Shown here: in pieces, positions 19,482-28,272 of the stretch
How the letters are laid out: every line of letters starts with the position of its first letter
Numbering within the stretch: the first letter of the stretch is position 1
Made by a program: the position numbers and the translations under genes
Assembly: GCA_022865625.1 (NCBI GenBank)
Contig: JALHTB010000166.1
Coordinates: forward strand, 22,120-86,119
DNA from: Candidatus Bathyarchaeota archaeon
Lineage (GTDB): Archaea > Thermoproteota > Bathyarchaeia > 40CM-2-53-6 > FEN-987
Direction: 5' to 3'
DNA: 64,000 nt
Notes under the pieces: generated by a model
Database searches by the model: none
Told to the model about the DNA's origin: nothing
What the model saw: the letters and a program-made list of their open reading frames with translations, nothing else

Positions 19482-19811
19482 TCAATAGACCCATGCTTGG
19501 ACAGGACGTCTTGTTTTCTGACTGACGAACTTCCATGCCTCTTCGAACGTTTCAAACTCATGCCACTCTCCTCCTTCACCTGCAATGAAGTTTGCCTTCT
19601 TTTGATGTCGGATCCTGTCGCAGATGTTGACACGGTACTTTCCTTGATGGATGGATACAAATAGGAATCCTCCTCCAGCAAACGGTCGTGCTCTCCCCAC
19701 AATGCGCAGCCCTTCATCTTCTTCGAGATCCCGCATCCATGTTCTCAGACTGCGCATGTTGTGAATAGGATCTTCAATTGTTGAGTACGTTCCTCGAAAC
19801 CTCCCAGGCAT
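19482..19811 (-). CDS. Conserved-looking hypothetical protein
   Basis: A 109-residue soluble protein that I do not recognise. It begins MPGRFRGTYSTIEDP and has a compact alpha/beta pattern: GLRIVGRARPFAGGGFLFVS, KYRVNICDRIRHQ, EWHEFETFEEAWKFVSQ. The balanced composition and long uninterrupted frame on the strand opposite cysS support a real gene. The ATG at 19811 was preferred to a GTG 21 bases upstream. It converges with cysS, leaving 35 bp between stops. Confidence 0.55.
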   Translation of the reverse strand: MPGRFRGTYSTIEDPIHNMRSLRTWMRDLEEDEGLRIVGRARPFAGGGFLFVSIHQGKYRVNICDRIRHQKKANFIAGEGGEWHEFETFEEAWKFVSQKTRRPVQAWVY

Positions 19812-19886
19812 GCTATGCCCGCGTCCGCACACTCATCATCTGTTTCCCGAATTCACTTGAAGCTTTCGAGATCAGTACGTTTTGAA

Positions 19887-20600
19887 CTATCTTCTTTTCC
19901 TCTTTGGGTGGCGCCCGATCCTACCTGGCCTGGTCTTACTTATCCGTCGAGCTTGAGAGATCATCTCTGTCAAACTAGAAAATGCTCTTCCCACATCTTC
20001 CATACGCACCACTAGAATCGTGTCTGTAAAGCAACTCATAGTTTCTTCAATGTTTATGTGGCGTCTTGAAACAGGATTGTAGAAGGCTACTGCGCTTCCT
20101 GGCACACCAATGATGGCTCGAGGGCTGTGAACCATTATGGCCGCAAGTCCCCTTTTCTCGTCCAGGATATCTCCCCTTCGAAACATTGAGCAGACATTGT
20201 CAAAAAGCCTCTCATCGAAGATCAGTGTTATTGCTGACAGACCCTCTAGGATTTGAAGGAATTCTCCTCTGAGATCCGCCATCGTTCGTCTCACTATCTG
20301 AGTGGTGCGCCTCGTCTTCTCGATGGAGATTTTCGCAACATCAGTTCTGAGGTTAATGACGCTATTGCTGACGATTGTTGCTATGCTCTCTTGGCTGGCC
20401 TGGATGGTTGATTTGGCTCTCTTGACCGCAGTTATGATGCTCTCGATTCTTGCCGCTCGTCCTAGGACTTCCTCAACCCGCGGCCTTAGAATTCGGGCCA
20501 TAGCGCTGTAGTTTCCGTATCCTCTTTCTATCGCGTCCTGCATCGAAACATCGTTGTCGATCAGAGTCTGCACAGAACGGGACACACTATTCTTGACCAA
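19887..20600 (-). CDS. Putative archaeal transcription regulator
   Basis: A 237-residue protein. The N-terminal 60 residues (GYGNYSAMARILRPRVEEVLGR, a possible helix-turn-helix) are followed by a helical segment and two alpha/beta repeats (RGLAAIMVHSPRAIIGVPGSAV and DTILVVRMEDVGRAFSSLTEMI) that resemble ACT-like ligand-binding modules. The C-terminus is very basic (RPGRIGRHPKRKRR). The TTG start at 20600 lies inside a perfect 16-bp palindrome, as would be expected of an autoregulated repressor. The neighbouring divergent operon is an amino acid transporter, so control of amino acid uptake is a plausible inference. The family was not identified. Confidence 0.65.
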   Translation of the reverse strand: MVKNSVSRSVQTLIDNDVSMQDAIERGYGNYSAMARILRPRVEEVLGRAARIESIITAVKRAKSTIQASQESIATIVSNSVINLRTDVAKISIEKTRRTTQIVRRTMADLRGEFLQILEGLSAITLIFDERLFDNVCSMFRRGDILDEKRGLAAIMVHSPRAIIGVPGSAVAFYNPVSRRHINIEETMSCFTDTILVVRMEDVGRAFSSLTEMISQARRISKTRPGRIGRHPKRKRR

Positions 20601-20609
20601 TATTGGTCA
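20594..20609. promoter_or_regulatory. Perfect palindromic operator candidate
   Basis: The sequence TGACCAATATTGGTCA is a perfect 16-bp palindrome and a further half site TTGACC follows at 20613-20618. It overlaps the start codon of the putative regulator and lies downstream of an A/T-rich box (aataaaaa, about 20645-20652) shared by the divergent transporter operon. Its position suits autoregulation and control of the transporter. Confidence 0.5.
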
Positions 20610-20698
20610 CTCTTGACCTTTCTTGGAGGATTTTCGACCACAAGGAATAAAAACCTTCCTCAGTCGAAGCTAGACGACAACGAGGATTCAGTTGAACG

Positions 20699-20815
20699 AT
20701 GGAAACCGAAAATACGCTGAAGGGCGGAAGGAAGCACACGGCCAGTATTTGTTCAGAGGTCTGCAGAGATCGTTTGGGATCCTGCCTCGAATGTGTCGTC
20801 GATTACTTCCTTTGA
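20699..20815 (+). CDS. Possible Cys-rich small protein upstream of the transporter operon
   Basis: A 38-codon ORF that begins METENTLKGGRKH and contains CSEVCRDRLGSCLEC, four cysteines with zinc-ribbon-like spacing. It lies between the divergent promoter region and the transporter gene, on the same strand as the transporter. It may be a real small zinc protein or a leader peptide. No Shine-Dalgarno motif is evident, and the evidence is limited to composition and position. Confidence 0.3.
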   Translation: METENTLKGGRKHTASICSEVCRDRLGSCLECVVDYFL

Positions 20816-20877
20816 AGACTGGTTGAGGCGCAGCTTTCACGAGAACGGAATCTTCGTGAACAGTTGAACGGAGGTGA

Positions 20878-21729
20878 ATGATCAAAATGAGCAAGACGGA
20901 AGGAAGCAAATCGATGCAGATCATTGCCGTTGCATTGATTATGCTGTGCATCGGTGTCGGTGTTGGCTATGTCTACAGTCAATCTCAGATCCCTCCACCA
21001 TCGCCAAAGAGAGTAAGTCTACTTGACAAAGTCAAGCAGAAAGGGCAGATCGTTGTCGGAACAAGCGCAGACTACCCACCATATGAATCGATCGATGAGA
21101 AAACGAAGAAGATCATTGGACTAGATGTGGACATAGTTGAGGCAGTCGCGAAAGAGCTGGGCGTCAAAGTGACGTGGCAGGACATGCCTTTCGAGTCTCT
21201 TGTGGCGGCTTTGGAAACAGGAAAGATAGACATGATCGCTGCCGGCATGGGATTGAAGGCGGAGCGGATTCCTAAGATGGACTACAGCATCTCATACGAG
21301 CAGGGCGACAATGTGGTAGTGGTCAAGGGAGATTCGTCGGTGAAGACTTTTGCGGATCTAGCAGACGTAGGAAACCTGAATCTGAAGATAGGCGTTCAAA
21401 CAGGAACAATACAGGAAGGCAGAGTCAACGACCTAGTCAAGGAAGGCAAGATCAAGAAAGAGAATGTGGTTTCATACCAGAGAGTCGACCTGATGATCGC
21501 TGATATTGTTTCCGGTAGAATAGATGCTGCTATGATAGACAAGCCCGTTGCAGACAGTTTCGCGACGCACTATTCAATCAAGATTGTGTACACGGAATGG
21601 GCGCCCCCTAAGTGTCTGTGGGTTCCTAAAGGTGAGAAGGAGCTCCTGGACGCAGTGAATACAGCGATGCTTAAGCTTCACAAAGACGGAGTAATCCAGC
21701 AGCTTATAAACAAGTGGCACTCGACTTAG
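20878..21729 (+). CDS. Amino acid ABC transporter, substrate-binding protein
   Basis: A 283-residue periplasmic-binding-type protein (family 3). The N-terminal hydrophobic segment (IIAVALIMLCIGVGVGYVYS) is an uncleaved anchor or signal. The family core is clear: GQIVVGTSADYPPYESID, GLDVDIVEAVAKELG, MPFESLVAALETGKIDMIAAGM, LKIGVQTGT and the C-terminal AMLKLHKDGVIQQLINKW. It delivers a polar amino acid to the permeases encoded next. GGAGGTGA abuts the ATG at 20878, so the ATG at 20887, with better spacing, may be used. It is first in a tight operon. Confidence 0.92.
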   Translation: MIKMSKTEGSKSMQIIAVALIMLCIGVGVGYVYSQSQIPPPSPKRVSLLDKVKQKGQIVVGTSADYPPYESIDEKTKKIIGLDVDIVEAVAKELGVKVTWQDMPFESLVAALETGKIDMIAAGMGLKAERIPKMDYSISYEQGDNVVVVKGDSSVKTFADLADVGNLNLKIGVQTGTIQEGRVNDLVKEGKIKKENVVSYQRVDLMIADIVSGRIDAAMIDKPVADSFATHYSIKIVYTEWAPPKCLWVPKGEKELLDAVNTAMLKLHKDGVIQQLINKWHST

Positions 21730-21746
21730 TCTCCGAGAATTGATCG

Positions 21747-22430
21747 ATGACGGGAATCCCCTTTTTGTTGTCTTTTTTTGATCTAATAGCGTCACACCTG
21801 GCATTCATAGTCGAAGGGTTACCCGTGACTCTGGGCCTCACCGCCCTCGGAATGGGGATGGGATTTCTCTTGGGCTTGCCATTGGCAATTCTAAGAGTCT
21901 ATGGCGGAGGAATTGGACGGCTGTCCGTGGCCTCATACGAAAGGGTAACGCGAAGTGTTCCTCCTCTGGTTCTCATCTTCCTACTCTACTTCGGTGTTCC
22001 CTCGTCTGTGTTTGACATGCCTGGTTTTCTAGCGGTGTCTCTTGCACTCGGACTTTGCAGTTCCGGATATCAATCCCAAGTCTTTCGTGGTGCCTTGGAA
22101 TCTGTTGGCAGCGGTCAAATGGACGCTGCGAGATCGTTGGGAATGACCAAGTTGCAGGCAATTCGGTTTGTGATCGCACCCCAGGCTCTGCGGTTCGCTC
22201 TACCTAGTTGGGCAAATGAGCTTGCAACCATGATCAAAGATACGTCTCTTGCATTTGTTGTGGGTGTTGCTGAACTAATGAGAAGAGCTGACTACGTTCG
22301 AGCAGCAACATATGATCCACTCATTCCGTTCCTTCTCGTAGCAGGTATCTACTTTGTCGTAGTGTTTCCAATAACTAGGATAGCTGGAACTTGGGGACGA
22401 GAGAAGAAACGACTGGTGGTAGGCACTTGA
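21747..22430 (+). CDS. Amino acid ABC transporter permease (first)
   Basis: A 227-residue HisM/GlnP-type permease with about five membrane helices. The cytoplasmic coupling (EAA-like) segment is SGQMDAARSLGMTKLQAIRF, followed by IAPQALRFALPSWANEL. It starts 17 bp after the binding protein gene and ends within the start of the ATPase gene. It pairs with the permease at 23206 to form the channel. Confidence 0.92.
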   Translation: MTGIPFLLSFFDLIASHLAFIVEGLPVTLGLTALGMGMGFLLGLPLAILRVYGGGIGRLSVASYERVTRSVPPLVLIFLLYFGVPSSVFDMPGFLAVSLALGLCSSGYQSQVFRGALESVGSGQMDAARSLGMTKLQAIRFVIAPQALRFALPSWANELATMIKDTSLAFVVGVAELMRRADYVRAATYDPLIPFLLVAGIYFVVVFPITRIAGTWGREKKRLVVGT

Positions 22431-23209
22431 CAAAGGTAGTATCGGTCAGAGACCTGTGGAAGTGCTATGGAAAGGTGGAGGTCGTAAGAGGTGTATCATT
22501 CGATGTCGAGGAAGGAACGACGACAGTAATCTTCGGGCCGAGCGGAGCAGGGAAGAGCACACTTCTGCGATGCATCAACATGCTTCACGTTCCGGATCGT
22601 GGCACAGTGTTCCTACGCGACATTGATCTCATGAAAGCTGGTGACAAGATCAACTACTATCGGTCAAGATTCGGAATGGTTTTTCAACATTTCAATCTTT
22701 TTAGTCATATGACGGTTCTCGACAATGTGATGATCGGGCCGAGAGTTGTGAAGAAGATCCCGGAGGGCAAAGCGAGACTCGCAGCACTAGAAGCGCTTAG
22801 ACAGGTCAGAATGGAAGACTGGAGCAAACATCACCCAAGTCAGCTTTCAGGAGGCCAGAAGCAAAGAGTAGGCATCGCCAGAGCGCTGGCAATGGATCCA
22901 GAAGTCCTCCTATTTGACGAACCAACGTCTGCTCTTGATCCCGAGCTGATCGGAGAAGTTCTGCAAACGATGTTGGATCTCGCCAAAGAGAAGAAGACAA
23001 TGATCTGCGTTACTCATGAGATGGGATTCGCGAGAGCAGTCTCTTCTGAAATGATCTTTATGGATGAAGGAGTTGTGATGGAAACAGGCTCTCCTGATCA
23101 TTTCTTCACGAACCCAGCGAATGAGCGAACAAGGAGATTCCTGAGTCGGCTAACGGAGCTCTATGGAAGACACGAAAACAAGAAGGAAACGGTTGGCGAC
23201 AAGAAATGA
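22427..23209 (+). CDS. Amino acid ABC transporter ATP-binding protein
   Basis: A 260-residue GlnQ/HisP-type ATPase. Walker A is GPSGAGKST, the Q-loop is MVFQHFNLF, the signature LSGGQKQRVGIARALAMDP, and Walker B LLFDEPTSALDPE with the H-switch in CVTHEMGFAR. The TTG at 22427 overlaps the permease stop (TTGA) and begins where family homology begins. A longer frame upstream exists but would run inside the permease gene. Confidence 0.94.
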   Translation: MTKVVSVRDLWKCYGKVEVVRGVSFDVEEGTTTVIFGPSGAGKSTLLRCINMLHVPDRGTVFLRDIDLMKAGDKINYYRSRFGMVFQHFNLFSHMTVLDNVMIGPRVVKKIPEGKARLAALEALRQVRMEDWSKHHPSQLSGGQKQRVGIARALAMDPEVLLFDEPTSALDPELIGEVLQTMLDLAKEKKTMICVTHEMGFARAVSSEMIFMDEGVVMETGSPDHFFTNPANERTRRFLSRLTELYGRHENKKETVGDKK

Positions 23210-23844
23210 TAAACTACCTTGGCGAACTGGTCGAAGGGCTTCTCGTGACATTCGAACTGAGCTTCACAGCTCTCGGAATTGGGATGATCCTGGGACTTGC
23301 GGCCGCTCTCGCTAGGACATACGGTCGCAAAGCGGTTTCCTACGCTGCAAACGCATACATTGAGCTTGTCCGCGGGACGCCTCTTACGGTTCAACTCTTC
23401 ATCATCTATTTTGGACTACCAGTACTTGGTCTGTTTTTCTCACCGACACTGTCAGCCATATTGGCTCTGGGGATAAACAGTGGGGCGTATCAAGCGGAGT
23501 ATTTTCGGGGCGCAATAGAATCCATCGGCGGTGGACAAATGGAGGCTGCGCTTTCCCTTGGGATGAGTAGACCGCAGGCGATCACCAGAATAATACTTCC
23601 TCAGGCAATACGATTAGCGTTACCGAGTTGGTCGAATGAAGCAGCTTATCTGCCAAAATACAGCTCAGTCGCCTTCCTGGTGACGGTGCCTGAACTTATG
23701 GCCAGAGCGAAAGTTGTCATATCTGAAAACCTGAAACCGATGGAAGTATACATGGTCGTCGGACTGATGTACCTCGTCACGATTGCGTCTCTCTCCAAGA
23801 TACTGGACATGTTGTATGAGAAATACAAGTTCACTATTGAATAA
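23206..23844 (+). CDS. Amino acid ABC transporter permease (second)
   Basis: A 212-residue permease of the same family as the gene at 21747. It overlaps the ATPase stop by ATGA. The EAA-like loop is GGQMEAALSLGMSRPQAITR, followed by LPQAIRLALPSWSNE. Two non-identical permeases indicate a heterodimeric channel. Confidence 0.93.
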   Translation: MINYLGELVEGLLVTFELSFTALGIGMILGLAAALARTYGRKAVSYAANAYIELVRGTPLTVQLFIIYFGLPVLGLFFSPTLSAILALGINSGAYQAEYFRGAIESIGGGQMEAALSLGMSRPQAITRIILPQAIRLALPSWSNEAAYLPKYSSVAFLVTVPELMARAKVVISENLKPMEVYMVVGLMYLVTIASLSKILDMLYEKYKFTIE

Positions 23845-23918
23845 GGAAATACTGAGTCTGATAGGTCAGAAACAGACTTAGAAATGAGGAGACAATCTCA
23901 ATCAAACGAAGCTGGAAG

Positions 23919-25082
23919 ATGTCAGAAATGAGGCTATCAAATCGAGTACTATCCACTGAGAAACTGTCATATCTCGAAGTCGCAAAGATGGCGAGAAACG
24001 TTCCTGATGCCATCTACCTCAATGTCGGCGAGCCCGATTTCCCTACGCCAACACACATAATCGAAGCTGCAAAGAGAGCTATGGATAGTGGAAAGACTCA
24101 CTACACACCCGATGAAGGAATCGCCGAACTTCGCACAGCCATAGCCGAGAAGGAATCGAAGAAGCTGGGTCTAGAGTTAGACGAGGAGAATGTTGTTGTG
24201 ACTGCTGGCGGTACAGGTGGTACATATTCGACACTAATGGCTTCGATCGAGCCAGGTGACGAAGTCCTACTGCCTGATCCATACTATAGTGGCTACTACT
24301 ATGCGACACAGATGGCAGGTGGAAAACTAGTTGGGATACAGCAGTCAGAAGAGAAGCGTTTCCAGATAGAGACCAGTGAACTAGCGAACAAGATATCGCC
24401 CAAAACGAAGGCCATGATTGTCGTTTCTCCCAACAATCCAACCGGGGTTCTGCTGAACGATAACACTTTGAAGGCCATGGCGGAAGCCGCCTGCGACAAC
24501 GATCTCCTAGTTGTGTCGGATGAAGTCTATGAAGAATTCATATTCGATGGAAAATTCCGAAGCATAGCGACCTTCCCAGGAATGAGCGAGCGGACGATAG
24601 TCGTGAACAGTTTCTCCAAGACATATGCAATGACAGGGTGGAGGATCGGCTACGCTGTTGGACCAAAGGACATAATCGCCCAAGTCGCGAAGGTGTCCCA
24701 CTCAACTGGCGTATGTGTGAGTTCGATCTCTCAATATGCAGCCTTGGCGGCGTTGCAAGGATCCCAGCAACCTACAAAGAACATGCTGGAGGAATACAGA
24801 ATACGAAGGAGAATGCTGGTTGACGCATTGAACAAGATTTCCCAATTCAGCCTGGTGGAGCCTCAAGGAGCCTTCTTCGCGTTTCCGAACACATCAGCAA
24901 CCAAAATGTCATCAATGGATCTATTCAAGTACCTTCTGAATGAGGCAAGAGTCGTTGTGCTCCCTGGGTATCCATTCTTCGGAGCCAAAGGGGAAAATCA
25001 CATTCGCCTCTCATATTCTACTTCGACCGACAAGTTGAAGGAAGCCACTATCAGAATCATAGAGGCGATGGAAAGACTCTAG
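23919..25082 (+). CDS. Class I/II PLP-dependent aminotransferase
   Basis: A 387-residue aspartate aminotransferase-family protein. NVGEPDFPTPTHIIEA is the N-terminal substrate-binding motif, VVSPNNPTGVLL the cofactor Asn region, VVSDEVYEEF carries the PLP-binding Asp and Tyr, and NSFSKTYAMTGWRIGYA holds the Schiff-base Lys. A C-terminal Arg for the substrate carboxylate lies in NHIRLSYS. The substrate is not certain; aspartate, alanine or aromatic amino acids are possible. It follows the amino acid transporter by 75 bp and precedes a LarA-like gene, suggesting uptake and catabolism in one module. Confidence 0.9.
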   Translation: MSEMRLSNRVLSTEKLSYLEVAKMARNVPDAIYLNVGEPDFPTPTHIIEAAKRAMDSGKTHYTPDEGIAELRTAIAEKESKKLGLELDEENVVVTAGGTGGTYSTLMASIEPGDEVLLPDPYYSGYYYATQMAGGKLVGIQQSEEKRFQIETSELANKISPKTKAMIVVSPNNPTGVLLNDNTLKAMAEAACDNDLLVVSDEVYEEFIFDGKFRSIATFPGMSERTIVVNSFSKTYAMTGWRIGYAVGPKDIIAQVAKVSHSTGVCVSSISQYAALAALQGSQQPTKNMLEEYRIRRRMLVDALNKISQFSLVEPQGAFFAFPNTSATKMSSMDLFKYLLNEARVVVLPGYPFFGAKGENHIRLSYSTSTDKLKEATIRIIEAMERL

Positions 25083-25115
25083 GTTCCCCGAGTGAGTTGT
25101 GGGAAGAGGAAATGT

Positions 25116-26387
25116 ATGAAGCTATCGATCCCATACGGCAAAGACAAGGTTGATTTCGAGATTCCTCAACAGAACCTCATGGGAGTGTTCCCACCCAAGG
25201 CTGTCCCAGGAGTCCAAGACGAATCAGAAGCCATTCGAGACGCTCTACTAAACCCAATCGACAGTGAACCACTGCCAGACCTTGCGGAGCATAGGAACAG
25301 CGTCGTGATATTGGCCACGGACGTGTCGCGGCCGACCAAGGATCGATTGATCGTTCCTGCAATATTAGATGTTCTTGTAGAAGCTGGGGTCCAAGAAAAA
25401 AATGTCAAAGTCATAGTGGCTCGTGGTCAACACAGGGAGATGACTCAGGAAGAAATAGAGCGGAAGCTGGGAAGCGGAGTCCTCCGTCGAGTCTCTGTCG
25501 AACAACATGACCCCGACAGAAACCTTGTGGAATTGGGAGTCACTCATGCAGGTAACCGGGTCATGGTCAACAGTGAGGTCGTCAGGGCTGACCTAAAGAT
25601 CAGTACAGGGAATATTGTTCCCCACAGGTATGCAGGCTACGGAGGAGGAGCAAAGAGCATCCTTCCAGGTGTGTGCGGCAGAGAAACCATCTATAGAAAC
25701 CATCTCTATGTCGTAGAGGGAAAGTGTCGACGAGATTCTCTAGAGAGTAACCCTGTCAGAGCTGAGATGGAAGAAGCTGCTGAGATGGTAGGCCTGGACT
25801 TCATTGTCAACACTGTTATGAATCACGAAGGGCGCATCGTGAAGGTGTTTTCAGGGCATTTTCTGAATGCACACAGAAAGGGCGTGGAATTTGCCAGTGA
25901 AATGATGGGTGTTCATGTGCCTTCAAGAGCCGGAATTGTACTCTCAAGCGGCTCACCAATGGACATAAGCTTCTACCAAGCTTCCAAGGCTCTTGAAATG
26001 GGTGAGTCGATTGTCAAAGATGGCGGAACATTCATTCTCGCTTCTCCCTGCTACGAGGGAATTGGAGAAGAGGATCTTTACAGGTTTCTGATCATGGAAT
26101 CGCCCGAAAGAATTCTAAGGACACTTAAGGAGCTGAATCCTGCCACGAATCTAGTCTCGGGAGTCATCGCGTATCTAATGGCGGAGGCGAGAAAGAGAAT
26201 AAACGTAGTTCTGGTTTCAGATGGATTGACTCGAAAGCAAGTCGAAGCCATGGGGTTCAGTAAGGGTGACTCTGTCCAAGCTGCCCTCGACAAATCGATT
26301 GGCAGGGTTGGACAAGACTCTCAGGTGGCAATCTTTCCTCAAGGGCCAACAACTCTTCCCGTACTTCAGACGTCTTCTTCGTCGTAG
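25116..26387 (+). CDS. larA: LarA-like nickel-dependent lactate racemase family protein
   Basis: A 423-residue LarA (DUF2088) homologue. ATDVSRPTKDR, the His-bearing ARGQHREMTQEE, and PHRYAGYGGGAKSILPG with the Lys that binds the nickel pincer cofactor are present, followed by IYRNHLYV with a further His. Such enzymes racemise 2-hydroxyacids such as lactate by hydride transfer. No LarB, LarC or LarE cofactor genes lie in this window. The ATG at 25116 follows a GGAAGAGGAAA purine stretch. Following an aminotransferase, it may act on 2-hydroxyacids derived from amino acids; that is inference. Confidence 0.85.
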   Translation: MKLSIPYGKDKVDFEIPQQNLMGVFPPKAVPGVQDESEAIRDALLNPIDSEPLPDLAEHRNSVVILATDVSRPTKDRLIVPAILDVLVEAGVQEKNVKVIVARGQHREMTQEEIERKLGSGVLRRVSVEQHDPDRNLVELGVTHAGNRVMVNSEVVRADLKISTGNIVPHRYAGYGGGAKSILPGVCGRETIYRNHLYVVEGKCRRDSLESNPVRAEMEEAAEMVGLDFIVNTVMNHEGRIVKVFSGHFLNAHRKGVEFASEMMGVHVPSRAGIVLSSGSPMDISFYQASKALEMGESIVKDGGTFILASPCYEGIGEEDLYRFLIMESPERILRTLKELNPATNLVSGVIAYLMAEARKRINVVLVSDGLTRKQVEAMGFSKGDSVQAALDKSIGRVGQDSQVAIFPQGPTTLPVLQTSSSS

Positions 26388-26467
26388 AACCAGGAATCAG
26401 ACTTATCATAGGGAACTCACGGCTCAACAAATCTTATTAGGAGTGAGCCGATTTGTCGATAAGGAAT

Positions 26468-26580
26468 GGGCCGGTAGCTCAGTTTGGCTATCTTCAGATC
26501 TGAAGGCCAAGGAGCATCCGGCTGATAAGCTGGCAGCAGATACCGGAAGGTCATGGGTTCAAATCCCACCCGGCCCACCA
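26468..26580 (+). tRNA. tRNA-Ile (GAT) with D-loop and anticodon-loop introns
   Basis: The acceptor GGGCCGG pairs with CCGGCCC at 26570-26576, and discriminator A with an encoded CCA follows. The anticodon stem TCCGG (26517-26521) pairs with CCGGA (26543-26547). The loop reads CT-GAT-A then about 14 nt of intron (26528-26541), then A, the canonical 37/38 position. The D-stem GCTC (26477-26480) pairs with GAGC (26512-26515), but the D-loop is 31 nt and contains the perfect hairpin CTTCAGATCTGAAG (26491-26504), so a second intron of about 20 nt lies there. T-loop TTCAAAT is normal. Exact splice points are approximate. A TATA-like aatcttatta lies about 35 bp upstream. Confidence 0.85.
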
Positions 26581-26749
26581 TATCCCTGCAAATCAAGACA
26601 TCCCTATCGAGGGCCTCCAAAGAAATGTTGCATTATTGCAGCTCTATCTTGAGCCAGTCTGTCTGATTGCGATGTTTGCTTCTGTATGAAATTCAAACCA
26701 AAAGCTGCTGTAGGTTATCTGATTGTGGCGAACGCTTGGTTTGCCTCCA

Positions 26750-27424
26750 CTAGTTCTGATCCTTAGCTGAGATCCGTGTTCGGGCCATAGCGGCCTTCAT
26801 GATTTGTTGATAGTCTGTCTTGAAGTGAGCCGTGCAGTTCATCAGATTGACCCTTGGCATGCCATCTGAGAATTCTATTAGGTTAACGCAAGTTGTGTCC
26901 TGTCTAATCCTCCAAAAGGCTGCAAGATCTGCTTGCAAGAGCGTAAGAAGGAGAATTCTATTAATACCTCCGTGTCCGACGATCAACACGACTCTTCCCT
27001 CGTTTTCCTTGATAATTCTCTCAAGGCTCTGCATGACTCTAGTCTGAGCGTCGTCAAGTCGTTCGGCGCCTCTCACTGTCACCCCTTTGGGATTGATGAT
27101 CCATCTCTCATACTGTTCGGGAACTTCTCTCCTCAGCGCTTCGTGAGATTTTCCCTCCCAATCTCCAAAGTTTATCTCAACAAATCCATCGTCAGCTTTC
27201 GGGGTGATCTTGTGTGGCAGACCTGTGATCTCAGCCGTTTCTAAGGCGCGGGAAAGTGGGCTGCTGTAGATTGAGGAAATCGGAATCGGCGTTAGAGATG
27301 ATGAGAGAATCCTGGCCTGTTCTCGCCCCTTGTCACACAGTGCTATGTCAGTTCTCCCTTGAAGAAGCTGCTTCTCATTCCATAGAGTCTCCCCGTGTCT
27401 AACCAATAGTACGATGGACCCCAC
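26750..27424 (-). CDS. Histidine phosphatase family protein
   Basis: A 224-residue phosphoglycerate mutase-like phosphatase. LLVRHGETLWNEKQLLQGRTD carries the catalytic RHG histidine at about residue 11, NFGDWEGK the acidic proton donor region, and VLIVGHGGINRILL the second histidine. The substrate is not evident. Homologues act on phosphorylated sugars, nucleotides or cobalamin intermediates. The ATG at 27424 is the clear start. Confidence 0.9.
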   Translation of the reverse strand: MGSIVLLVRHGETLWNEKQLLQGRTDIALCDKGREQARILSSSLTPIPISSIYSSPLSRALETAEITGLPHKITPKADDGFVEINFGDWEGKSHEALRREVPEQYERWIINPKGVTVRGAERLDDAQTRVMQSLERIIKENEGRVVLIVGHGGINRILLLTLLQADLAAFWRIRQDTTCVNLIEFSDGMPRVNLMNCTAHFKTDYQQIMKAAMARTRISAKDQN

Positions 27425-27528
27425 TCATTTCACCAAGTGCTACTCTTCGCCATCTCAAGAGTGCTCCATCGGTTAAGTGTAGGTTAAGGAAAAAGGTGAC
27501 GCTTGCGATTGGGGATCTAGCTCGGGCT

Positions 27529-28272
27529 TCATGCGAAACGATAGCTGACATTGACTGTGACTGTGACTTGCAGATCTGCTGGTAGAATAGGCGTGGTCTC
27601 AGCCTTGAGTTCATAGGATGACGATCGTGGAATGTACGATGTCCCTATAGATGCCGAGATCTTGCCCACAATCGTCAGCTTCAACGCTGATGCTAGCGTC
27701 TGTGCTTTTATGTCTGCGTCGGCAACCGCTTCTCTGATGGCCTCAGTGGTGGCGCTGTCCGTCTTCTGTTTGGAAAGCCCGAACGTGACACTGCCTACGC
27801 TGTTGGCACCAGCCTTGACAGCTGCGTCAAGGACTATGCCGACCTCGTAGATCTTTCGCCATGTGACTCTGAGACTGTTTCTGCATTCATAGCCAACTAT
27901 TGTTTGCTGCTTGTCATAGTTGTATATCGGCCGTAAGCTGTACGACTCTGTCGCCAAATCCTCCTTCAACACTCCTATTGCCTTCAAAGCATCAATGACC
28001 CTGTTGCTCGTGTCCGTATTCTTCTGCTGAGCCTCGGTTGCGGTAGTTGACTGCGTGAGTATGATTGTGCTCACATATGCCATGTCTGGAGTTGCATACG
28101 CAGAACCAGTTCCGGACACAGAGATAATGTTGTTTTGCGATTCCTCTCTAGTTGGCATCAACGGGCCCACTGATCTTGAGAAGCCATAGTAAAGCGCAAC
28201 GCCGTTCAGAAACGCCAGAGCGACTATGGAGATTAGAGCTATCGCATAGCACTGCCTGCTACTCTCACTCAT
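27529..28272 (-). CDS. SIMPL-domain (DUF541) membrane-anchored protein
   Basis: A 247-residue protein with one N-terminal membrane helix (YAIALISIVALAFLNGVALYYGF) and an extracellular SIMPL domain: ISVSGTGSAYATPDMAYVS, SNRVIDALKAIGVLKEDLAT, YECRNSLRVTWR, and KAQTLASALKLTIVGKI. The ATG at 28272 has a strong GGAGGTGA seven bases upstream, so the longer frame to 28371 is rejected. Function of the family is poorly defined; some members are envelope or periplasmic stress proteins. Confidence 0.87.
   Translation of the reverse strand: MSESSRQCYAIALISIVALAFLNGVALYYGFSRSVGPLMPTREESQNNIISVSGTGSAYATPDMAYVSTIILTQSTTATEAQQKNTDTSNRVIDALKAIGVLKEDLATESYSLRPIYNYDKQQTIVGYECRNSLRVTWRKIYEVGIVLDAAVKAGANSVGSVTFGLSKQKTDSATTEAIREAVADADIKAQTLASALKLTIVGKISASIGTSYIPRSSSYELKAETTPILPADLQVTVTVNVSYRFA

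Noticed and set aside
26491..26504. Hairpin CTTCAGATCTGAAG as an independent terminator or operator
   Set aside because: It lies inside the D-loop of tRNA-Ile, where an intron is the simpler explanation.
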